From: an uncultured Collinsella sp.
GTDB taxonomy: Bacteria; Actinomycetota; Coriobacteriia; Coriobacteriales; Coriobacteriaceae
Length of the DNA stretch: 5,704 nucleotides
NCBI GenBank assembly: GCA_900556675.1
Contig: USQE01000089.1
Coordinates: forward strand, 1 to 5,704
Direction: 5' to 3'
A program made the position numbers and the translations under genes. Shown here one piece after another: positions 1 through 5,092 of the stretch (position 1 is its first letter; each line of letters starts with the position of its first letter). Under the pieces are notes generated by a model. It made no database searches and was not told the origin of the DNA. It saw only the letters and a program-made list of their open reading frames with translations.

Positions 1-122
1 TTTTCGCAACAAAATGCCTGATAAACTAGCCTCAAAAGCCAGGTCTGCTCACAGGGTTTAGATTTTGCCGCATACTTCCGAATTGATACTGGCATCGCAC
101 GGTCCAAAAGCATATTTCGACC

Positions 123-128
123 AGGAGG
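123..128 (+). promoter_or_regulatory. Shine-Dalgarno site AGGAGG that fixes the start of the first gene
   Basis: A perfect AGGAGG lies 5 nt before an ATG at 134. The reading frame is open further upstream to a TTG at 65, but nothing resembling a ribosome binding site precedes that TTG. The recognisable protein family sequence also begins at the ATG (MDLTLCGQSAF). I therefore place the start at 134. I see no convincing promoter in bases 1-122. Confidence 0.8.
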
Positions 129-133
129 ACGTC

Positions 134-1207
134 ATGGACCTGACGCTATGCGGTCAATCCGCCTTTAACTATTACCGTATCCCGCCGCAGGTATTAGGAC
201 TTTACCCCGCTGTCAGTCTAGACAACATGGATCGCAGGTGTTGCGCCCTTGGGAACCATGCGCTTGTTGAAGACCTTCTTCATATGCCGCTTCATCGATT
301 TGTGTTCAGTCGCGAGCAAGTCGGATCACGGAGTTTGTTCAAGTCACACCTCCTGACCCAAGAGCCACCTCCCGGGTCGTTTAGGCAGACTGAACACGGT
401 TTTGATGTCACGTCGCCCGAGTTTACGCTGCTCAGCCTTGCTACGCTGGTCTCACGCAACCAGTTACTCATGGCTTGCTACGAGATGTGCGGCTCCTTTG
501 CAGTGTTTAAGCCCTGCGAGCGAACGCAACAACAACTCGATGAAGCTATTTCGCTTAAGCTCATTCCGCCCAGCTGCGGCTGGGAGCGAGTTAACGACAC
601 CAAGGGCAATGACACCAACTTGTGGAAGCGCACGCCGCTTCTTACCGCAGCGGATATCGCCACGTTCGCCAAGCAGGCCGCAGGCCTGCGCGGCGTCAAA
701 CAACTGCGCTGGGCGGCCGAGCACATGACGGGGCAGACCGCCTCGCCCTTCGAAGTACAGACCTCCATGCTTGTCTCGCTCCCCCGCGACGAAGGCGGCA
801 TGGGCATCAGCATCGCAAACAACGTGCGCATCCCACTCAGCGACGCTGCACGCTCGCTGTATGACAAAACCTGCTGCTACGCCGATATCCTCATCGAGAG
901 CAACACCGACAGCATGGGCGTCATCTTGGAATGCCAAGGCCGCTACGCCCACGATGGCGAAGCGGCAAGTTTCTCCGATGCCGAGCGCACCACCGCCCTC
1001 ACCAGCATGGGCTATGACGTTATCCAGATAACCTATGAGCAAATCAAAGACACGAAGAGCTTTAACAACATCGCCGAACTCATCCATAAAAAGGCGGGGC
1101 TCCCCTACATCCCAAAGACCGACCAGGAACGCATCACCGAAGATACCCTTCGGCGGGAGCTGTTGGTCGATTGGGTTGAGCTATTCACTGCCGGGCCGGC
1201 CAGCTAG
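134..1207 (+). CDS. AbiEi/DUF559-like protein with a nuclease-fold C-terminus, function unknown
   Basis: This gene encodes 357 residues from the ATG at 134; a longer TTG start at 65 would give 380. The N-terminal part (LCGQSAFNYYRIPP, residues 6-18) resembles the opening of coriobacterial AbiEi-antitoxin-like or DUF559-like proteins. The C-terminal half follows that family: an SPFE motif (Glu207), a segment SLPRDEGGMG, then YADILIE with Asp251, ILECQG with Glu266 and Gln268, His273, and a D..R...L...GY.V helix (Asp282, Arg285). This is the order expected of a Vsr/DUF559-type PD-(D/E)XK fold. The usual E-x-D(G) core reads E-C-Q-G here, so catalytic activity is uncertain. There is no signal peptide or membrane segment, so it is probably cytoplasmic. 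No partner toxin gene is visible in the window. The first part of the gene has lower GC and more rare codons (TTA, CTA, AGG) than the second. A role in DNA binding, defence or antitoxin function is inference only. Confidence 0.75.
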   Translation: MDLTLCGQSAFNYYRIPPQVLGLYPAVSLDNMDRRCCALGNHALVEDLLHMPLHRFVFSREQVGSRSLFKSHLLTQEPPPGSFRQTEHGFDVTSPEFTLLSLATLVSRNQLLMACYEMCGSFAVFKPCERTQQQLDEAISLKLIPPSCGWERVNDTKGNDTNLWKRTPLLTAADIATFAKQAAGLRGVKQLRWAAEHMTGQTASPFEVQTSMLVSLPRDEGGMGISIANNVRIPLSDAARSLYDKTCCYADILIESNTDSMGVILECQGRYAHDGEAASFSDAERTTALTSMGYDVIQITYEQIKDTKSFNNIAELIHKKAGLPYIPKTDQERITEDTLRRELLVDWVELFTAGPAS

Positions 1208-1215
1208 CAGCTAGC
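1202..1215. repeat. Tandem 7-bp repeat AGCTAGC x2 at convergent stop codons
   Basis: AGCTAGC occurs twice in direct succession (1202-1208 and 1209-1215). The first copy holds the TAG of the plus-strand gene (1205-1207) and, on the other strand, the TAG of the minus-strand gene (1204-1206). The two genes therefore end inside one CTAG palindrome and overlap by 4 bp. No room is left for a dedicated terminator between them. Confidence 0.85.
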
Positions 1216-2052
1216 AATCAGGGGCAGCGCAGACACATCGGGCGATTCGACACGGGCGGCAAATCCCGCCTCGGTTAGCTCGACGACCTCGGTAAACGTT
1301 GCATCGAAAAACTCCTCGGTTAGCAAGCGATACGGCGGATGATCGGGCTCGCCGGGGTTTTCGCGTACAATCTCGTGCATAACGCCGATGGTCTTGAGCA
1401 CATACTCCTTATGGATGGGATACTGACCAAAACGCGTCGCCGCAGTATAGAGGCGATCGGTCGCGCGCGGAATCGAAACAATGCCGAGCGTCTTGCCAAA
1501 CCAGTCAAAGTCGCCTTGCTTTTTAATGCGGAATTCCTCGCACGGCTTGCCGCCGTGCGCCTCCAGGTACTGGTTCACGCGGGTGTTCCACACGGTATCG
1601 GCCACGAGGTGAGACCAAACGCCCAGCGTCAGATCGAGCAGCGACTGCGCCACGTCATCGGGCGCGAGCGAAAGCTCACTAGCACCGGGACCGGCAACCG
1701 GCTCGGCGTCCTTGTAACGTTGGGGATAATGTACACGATTGAGTCGCTCACGCTCCTCGACAATCGAGGTCGCGGCAGCCGGCGTACCAACAGGCGCCCC
1801 TTTGAGCAACGGTGCCACATAGGTATCCCAGAACTCATGCTCACGAGGCTTGGGGATAGGCTCGGGCTTTGCAAAGTGCGTAATGCGGTACGGGATGGGA
1901 TCGGCGATGCCAGGGACCATATAGCCCACGAAGATATCCGGAACCACGCAGCCAAACAAAAAGGCATTGCGGTCGCGCACGCTATTGGCAAGCGCACCGG
2001 TGCGCTCCAGCAAACGCTCCGTCTGAGCGATATGAATGTTCCAGCTTGGCAT
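1204..2052 (-). CDS. Zinc-dependent phospholipase C-like protein (PF00882-type)
   Basis: This gene encodes 282 residues from the ATG at 2052. An in-frame ATG at 2064 would add MGVA, but the 2052 start has a purine-rich site (GGGGGTGG, 2062-2055) at good spacing. The N-terminus MPSWNIHIAQTERLL and the segment FGCVVPDIF match the bacterial Zn-dependent phospholipase C/hydrolase family. Candidate metal ligands in order are His7, Asp39 in VPDIF, His59 in YRITHF, then His148 and Asp152 in SHLVAD. The family's later HxxxDxxxH histidine reads Asn156 here, after a Trp. No signal peptide is seen, unlike secreted bacterial phospholipases C, so the protein is probably cytoplasmic and its substrate is unknown. 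It lies 79 nt downstream of cbiO on the same strand. It could be the last gene of that operon, but an extended -10 in the gap suggests its own promoter. Confidence 0.75.
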   Translation of the reverse strand: MPSWNIHIAQTERLLERTGALANSVRDRNAFLFGCVVPDIFVGYMVPGIADPIPYRITHFAKPEPIPKPREHEFWDTYVAPLLKGAPVGTPAAATSIVEERERLNRVHYPQRYKDAEPVAGPGASELSLAPDDVAQSLLDLTLGVWSHLVADTVWNTRVNQYLEAHGGKPCEEFRIKKQGDFDWFGKTLGIVSIPRATDRLYTAATRFGQYPIHKEYVLKTIGVMHEIVRENPGEPDHPPYRLLTEEFFDATFTEVVELTEAGFAARVESPDVSALPLIASC

Positions 2053-2054
2053 AG

Positions 2055-2062
2055 CCACCCCC
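2055..2062 (-). promoter_or_regulatory. Ribosome binding site supporting the ATG at 2052
   Basis: On the minus strand GGGGGTGG ends 2 nt before the ATG at 2052. It can pair with the anti-Shine-Dalgarno sequence when a G-U wobble is allowed at the position normally A. The alternative ATG at 2064 has only a short CAGG upstream and would overlap this site. Confidence 0.5.
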
Positions 2063-2077
2063 ATAAAAACCTGGATA

Positions 2078-2086
2078 ACTATACCA
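2078..2086 (-). promoter_or_regulatory. Possible extended -10 promoter for the phospholipase-like gene
   Basis: The minus strand reads TGGTATAGT, an extended -10 (TGn) with 5 of 6 matches to TATAAT. No -35 box is found 17 nt upstream. A start of transcription near 2071 would give a leader of about 20 nt to the ATG at 2052 but only about 7 nt to the ATG at 2064, which again favours 2052. Confidence 0.35.
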
Positions 2087-2131
2087 TCACGGCAAAGCCG
2101 CGCGGGAGGCTACGCACGCTCTACGCAGCAA

Positions 2132-2902
2132 CTATTCCGCAGCGCCGCTCTCGGTTCCATACGACGACACCGGCGCCTCAACCACATGGTGATATCGATC
2201 GATATAGATGGCGCGGGCACCCAGGCGCCGCACCAAATCCTGATGGTGTGTGCTCATCAAGACCGTCTTGCCGGCAGCAACATAGGCCAGTAGAAAGTTG
2301 ACCACGATGTCGCACGAGTCCTCGTCAAGTCCGTTGGTGGGCTCGTCGAGCACCAGGATATCCGGGTTCATCGACACCACCGCAGCCAGCGCAACGCGCT
2401 TCTTTTGCCCGCCCGAGAGCTGATAGGGAGAGACGTCGGCAAGATCGGCAACCTGGAACAGCTCCATGGCATCGCGGACGCGGCGCTCGAGCTCGTCTGC
2501 CGGCAGCCCCATTTGAGCCGGGCCAAACGCGACTTCCTCGCCGACCGTGGCACAAAAGAGCTGCGCATCGGCGTTTTGGAACACAAAGCCCACGCGCTGA
2601 TGGAACCGCTGGGCCGTCGCGGAATCCTTGAGATATGCGGCATCGACCGCATACCCGTCGAACAGGTACGCACCCGCGTCCGCAAGCTCAAGGCCGTTGA
2701 TAAGACGCATGATCGTCGTCTTGCCGCAGCCGTTAGGACCAAGCAGAGCAACGAGCTCCCCACGGTTCACCTGCAATGAAACGCCGTCGACCACCGTATG
2801 ACCCGCATAGGAAAACACCACGTCGCGAAACTCGATGAGCGGCGTGACCTCGGCGCCGGCAACACCGCTCACACCCATCGCGTTATTCGTATCGTTTGCC
2901 AA
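2132..2902 (-). CDS. cbiO: ECF transporter ATPase CbiO/NikO-type
   Basis: This is the ATP-binding subunit of the metal importer, 256 residues, on the cytoplasmic face. All ABC motifs are present in order: Walker A GPNGCGKTT (55-63), Q-loop FQNADAQ (Gln109), signature LSGGQKKR (162-169), Walker B ILVLDEPT with catalytic Glu187, D-loop GLDED (191-195) and switch His219 in STHHQD. The pattern F-Q-N-x-D-x-Q-L-F followed by VAFGP is typical of CbiO/EcfA ATPases. The start is a TTG at 2902 with GAAGGG 7 nt upstream; a TGA lies just upstream in frame and the next ATG (2878) has no ribosome binding site. The first 22 residues precede the ABC domain and look unstructured. Only one ATPase gene is present, as in group I (dedicated) ECF systems, where it acts as a homodimer. 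It is the third gene of cbiM-cbiQ-cbiO, 44 nt after cbiQ. Confidence 0.93.
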   Translation of the reverse strand: MANDTNNAMGVSGVAGAEVTPLIEFRDVVFSYAGHTVVDGVSLQVNRGELVALLGPNGCGKTTIMRLINGLELADAGAYLFDGYAVDAAYLKDSATAQRFHQRVGFVFQNADAQLFCATVGEEVAFGPAQMGLPADELERRVRDAMELFQVADLADVSPYQLSGGQKKRVALAAVVSMNPDILVLDEPTNGLDEDSCDIVVNFLLAYVAAGKTVLMSTHHQDLVRRLGARAIYIDRYHHVVEAPVSSYGTESGAAE

Positions 2903-2927
2903 AACGTCGCCCTTCCCTACTCACATC

Positions 2928-2942
2928 GACGGTTCGACCGTC
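2928..2942 (-). other. Hairpin between cbiQ and cbiO
   Basis: GACGGT and ACCGTC form a perfect 6-bp inverted repeat around a 3-nt loop, 4 nt after the cbiQ stop and about 25 nt before the cbiO start. There is no T-run, so it is not a classical terminator. It could stabilise or partition the polycistronic mRNA; that is inference. Confidence 0.45.
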
Positions 2943-2946
2943 CGCG

Positions 2947-3783
2947 CTACAACATCGCGCACAACACGGCGAGCAACGTCACAACGGCCGCGTAAGCCGC
3001 ATCGCGCCAGCCAAAGCCGCTCCGTGCAGGCGCCGGATACACGCCGGCGAAGCCGCGGCACAGCATGGTCTCGTCCATCGCGCGGCTGCATTCCATCGCC
3101 TTGATAAACGTCATGCCCATGATACCCGCCAGCGAGTCGGTGCGCGAAAAACCCGCAGGCGCGGAACCGACGCTGCGCAGCATGACTGATTCGCACAGAT
3201 CGTGCGCCGTGCGGCCCAGCACCTCAACGTGCTTGAGCGCCATATCAAAGGTAAAGATAACCTCGTCGGGTAGATGCAGCATCTTGAGCGCAGCCGACAT
3301 GCGGCTCCACGTGAGGGTCCACGAAACGCCCAGCACCAGTGACACATTAATGAAGGTCTTGAGCGCGATCTTGAGCATGGCGCCCGTGGCAGAAGCACCC
3401 AGCAGCAGAGCAGGCAGTGCCAGAACCACGGCAAACCCCGCGGCAGCCAATGCCGGCACAAAAGTCGCCCGCAGCCCGCGCACCGGGCGCACCGCGACCA
3501 GCACCAACACGATAGCCGCCATCAACATGAGGTACAGCGGGCTTTGCGTCAGACACACGCACAGGACGCAAACGAACATCCCCACCAGACGCACCGGAGC
3601 CGAAACGCAAGAAAGGGCGCGGTCGACCATCGACCCGCCCTCGTGCGCACCTCCACCCAGGCGAACCCGCTCAAGCAGGCTCGCCAGGTGCAGGACATTC
3701 TTTTGCATCACACGATGCCGAGCCCCCGCGGGCTCGTATCGCTCCTCGGCCGCAAGCCAGCTAGGCAGCTCGACCATTTGCAT
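2947..3783 (-). CDS. cbiQ: ECF transporter transmembrane coupling protein CbiQ/NikQ-type
   Basis: This is the EcfT subunit, 278 residues, which couples ATP hydrolysis by CbiO to movement of the CbiM substrate subunit in the membrane. A soluble N-terminal stretch of about 60 residues is followed by hydrophobic segments near 63-79, 82-98, 108-130 and 142-157, then the long amphipathic cytoplasmic region with the family pattern LKMLHLPDEVIFTFDMALKH (166-185). The second EcfT motif appears as MLCRGF (240-245, Arg243-Gly244), and a last membrane segment lies near 260-277. The start at 3783 is 4 nt after the cbiM stop. Its ribosome binding site (AAGGAA) is inside the last codons of cbiM, so translation is probably coupled. 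Identity rests on these motifs and on the position between cbiM and cbiO; sequence conservation in this family is low. Confidence 0.88.
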   Translation of the reverse strand: MQMVELPSWLAAEERYEPAGARHRVMQKNVLHLASLLERVRLGGGAHEGGSMVDRALSCVSAPVRLVGMFVCVLCVCLTQSPLYLMLMAAIVLVLVAVRPVRGLRATFVPALAAAGFAVVLALPALLLGASATGAMLKIALKTFINVSLVLGVSWTLTWSRMSAALKMLHLPDEVIFTFDMALKHVEVLGRTAHDLCESVMLRSVGSAPAGFSRTDSLAGIMGMTFIKAMECSRAMDETMLCRGFAGVYPAPARSGFGWRDAAYAAVVTLLAVLCAML

Positions 3784-3787
3784 GCGC

Positions 3788-4846
3788 TCAGCTTTCCTTA
3801 ACCGTCAGCGAAATCAGGCGGAATGCGATGGTGAGCACCGCCACGCCAATCACACCGGAAAGGATATACATGGCAGCCTGGCCGGCAAAGCCAAGGCCCT
3901 GTTCCTCGGAATAGGCCTGCAGGTAATCACCCGTGGGCAGCGCGTCGGCAAAGGTCGGAGTATCGAGGCCGACCGAAGCCTGCAGGCTGTCGTCGCCAGC
4001 CTCCTGAACGGCAGTTGCGGCGCCCTCGGCGTCCCACTCACCCCAGGCGTCACCGGTGGCAAGCAATCCCAGCGGCGTGGCCACCACGAGCACGGCGACC
4101 AAAATGAGCGTGGGAACCAGCGAGGTCTTCTTGACAGCAGCGCCCTCGGCGGCAAGCTGGCCATCGACGGCCTCGGGCCCGACGATAATGCTCGGCGCCG
4201 TCTTCTTAATGAAACCGTAGATCGCAGCCGTCGCCACGCCCTCGACCACGCCGGCAACCAGCATATGCGGGATCAACATGGCCGGAATAGCCACAGACAA
4301 CGGGAAGGGGCAATACAGCGGCGCGCCCGAAGCGTTGGTAAAGAGCATCGGCTGAATACCAAACTCAATCGCCGCGCACAGGGCCGCCAGGCACAGGCCG
4401 ACCCAGCCGCTTACGATGGCCGAAACCGAGGTGCCCCAGCTCTTGTCGTGCAGACGACTGTTGAGCGCACGGAACACGATAGCAGCGACAAACGGCAGCA
4501 CAAAGGCCATGTTAAAGCAGTTGGCGCCAAACGACAGAACGCCGCCGTCGCCAAACAGCAGCGCCTGCAGCGCCAGCGCAACCGAGACAGCGATAGCCGC
4601 GGCCTCGGGGCCCAGCAGCAGTGCGATGAGCGCGCCACCAACGGCGTGACCAGTGGTACCGCCGGGCAGCGGCACGTTGAACATCATGAGCAAGAAGGAG
4701 AACGCGGCGCAGATGCCCAGGAACGCCATATGCTCGCGATCGAGCGTGGCGCGCACCTTTTTGATGCAGTGAACCCATACGGGCACCATCGCCACTGCCA
4801 TGACGGCATCGGTCTGCGGGGACAGATAATTATCTGGAATGTGCAT
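3788..4846 (-). CDS. cbiM: ECF nickel/cobalt transporter substrate-binding subunit CbiM/NikM with C-terminal extension
   Basis: This is the integral membrane subunit that binds the metal ion, 352 residues. It begins MHIPDNYLSP, the CbiM/NikM signature. Met1, His2 and His67 (in TTGH) correspond to the N-terminal amine, amide and imidazole nitrogens and the second His that coordinate nickel in the solved NikM structure. The core (about 1-215) has roughly six membrane segments and the conserved FGANCFNMAF (106-115). An extra part follows: a membrane segment (243-262) ending in TPLGLLATGDAWGEW, an acidic outer loop (265-320) and a last membrane segment (325-346). This layout matches CbiM proteins fused to a NikN-like domain, but the PDGLE motif of NikN is absent. 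No separate cbiN or nikN follows. GGGAGG (4857-4852) lies 5 nt before the ATG. The NikR-like operator upstream argues for nickel; cobalt cannot be excluded from the protein alone. Confidence 0.92.
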   Translation of the reverse strand: MHIPDNYLSPQTDAVMAVAMVPVWVHCIKKVRATLDREHMAFLGICAAFSFLLMMFNVPLPGGTTGHAVGGALIALLLGPEAAAIAVSVALALQALLFGDGGVLSFGANCFNMAFVLPFVAAIVFRALNSRLHDKSWGTSVSAIVSGWVGLCLAALCAAIEFGIQPMLFTNASGAPLYCPFPLSVAIPAMLIPHMLVAGVVEGVATAAIYGFIKKTAPSIIVGPEAVDGQLAAEGAAVKKTSLVPTLILVAVLVVATPLGLLATGDAWGEWDAEGAATAVQEAGDDSLQASVGLDTPTFADALPTGDYLQAYSEEQGLGFAGQAAMYILSGVIGVAVLTIAFRLISLTVKES

Positions 4847-4851
4847 ATACG

Positions 4852-4857
4852 CCTCCC
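4852..4857 (-). promoter_or_regulatory. Ribosome binding site of cbiM
   Basis: GGGAGG on the minus strand lies 5 nt before the cbiM ATG. This start is also required by function, since the Met1-His2 N-terminus forms the metal site. The leader upstream carries only a short CGGCG/CGCCG stem, and I see no B12 box, so there is no cobalamin riboswitch. Confidence 0.8.
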
Positions 4858-4903
4858 GGTTATCGGCGCACGGAATTGCAACGCCGCTAAAATCACCTTG
4901 TCA

Positions 4904-4931
4904 GTGTTACGTATTGTCAGATTCGTAACAC
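4904..4931 (-). promoter_or_regulatory. NikR-like operator upstream of cbiM
   Basis: A perfect 8-bp inverted repeat, GTGTTACG-N12-CGTAACAC, equals GTGTTAC-N14-GTAACAC. This is the form I recall for NikR sites outside enterobacteria (GTGTTAC with a 13 or 14 nt spacer, described for Geobacter). It lies about 10 nt downstream of the predicted -10 box, covering roughly +5 to +32, so bound repressor would block initiation or early elongation. It implies that the operon is repressed when nickel is plentiful. No nikR gene is in the window. Confidence 0.72.
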
Positions 4932-4941
4932 GCCGCGGGCT

Positions 4942-4970
4942 ATCATAGCAAAACGGCGCACTGCCGACAA
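4942..4970 (-). promoter_or_regulatory. Predicted promoter of the cbiMQO operon
   Basis: On the minus strand the -35 is TTGTCG (4970-4965, 4 of 6), the spacer is exactly 17 nt, and the -10 is TATGAT (4947-4942, 5 of 6) preceded by TGC, an extended -10. Transcription would start near 4936-4934, leaving a leader of about 90 nt before cbiM. The -35 lies in the loop of the terminator-like hairpin. Confidence 0.6.
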
Positions 4971-4984
4971 AGCAGCACGCCGTT
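4950..4984 (-). terminator. Probable Rho-independent terminator after pheT
   Basis: The minus-strand RNA can form a 13-bp stem (4984-4972 with 4964-4952) around a 7-nt loop, followed by a short U-run (UUUU, 4953-4950, the first two in the stem). Two of the pairs are G-U wobbles on this strand and would be A-C mismatches on the other, so the structure fits minus-strand transcription. It lies about 110 nt after the pheT stop. The U-run is short, so efficiency is uncertain. Confidence 0.6.
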
Positions 4985-5052
4985 ATGTAATGCGCGTGTC
5001 ATATATGCAGGCTCAACGGTACCTTATACCGAGCATAGCAATCACGTAGGAC

Positions 5053-5072
5053 TCAGCGGCAGCCACCGCTGA
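5053..5072 (-). other. Short hairpin in the pheT 3' untranslated region
   Basis: TCAGCGG and CCGCTGA form a perfect 7-bp inverted repeat with a 6-nt loop, 20 nt after the pheT stop. No T-run follows on the minus strand, so it is less likely to terminate than the longer hairpin at 4952-4984. It may protect the mRNA 3' end. Confidence 0.4.
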
Positions 5073-5092
5073 CCCATACCCCAGCGCGGAAC

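Noticed and set aside
19..27. TGATAAACT as an extended -10 for the first gene
   Set aside because: Only 4 of 6 matches, and the -35 position falls outside the window.
65..133. TTG at 65 as the start of the first gene
   Set aside because: No ribosome binding site precedes it, and the perfect AGGAGG before the ATG at 134 gives a start that agrees with the family N-terminus.
464..1087. A 207-codon open frame on the minus strand
   Set aside because: It lies opposite the nuclease-like gene, whose protein shows family motifs through this region; the antisense product shows none.
1255..1270. GGCGG/CCGCC stem just past the plus-strand stop as a terminator
   Set aside because: It is only 5 bp with no T-run and lies within the coding sequence of the convergent gene.
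2088..2102. Small stem-loop (6 bp, 3-nt loop) after cbiO as a terminator
   Set aside because: One pair is a wobble and no T-run follows on the minus strand, so I could not support a terminator call.
1339..2301. A 320-codon open frame on the plus strand
   Set aside because: It is antisense to the phospholipase-like gene and the end of cbiO, with an Arg/His-rich, featureless product.
3065..4948. A 627-codon open frame on the plus strand
   Set aside because: It is antisense to cbiQ and cbiM, which have clear family motifs. Its predicted product is low-complexity and rich in Arg, Ser and Thr, typical of a GC-rich shadow frame, and it has no ribosome binding site.
4941..5000. A 19-codon minus-strand ORF spanning the hairpin (possible leader peptide)
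   Set aside because: It has no ribosome binding site, no run of regulatory codons, and it lies upstream of the predicted cbiM start of transcription.
4847..5092. Cobalamin or NiCo riboswitch upstream of cbiM
   Set aside because: No B12 box (GCCACTG) and no repeated GGGACAG-type elements are present. The region is explained by a terminator hairpin, a promoter and an operator.
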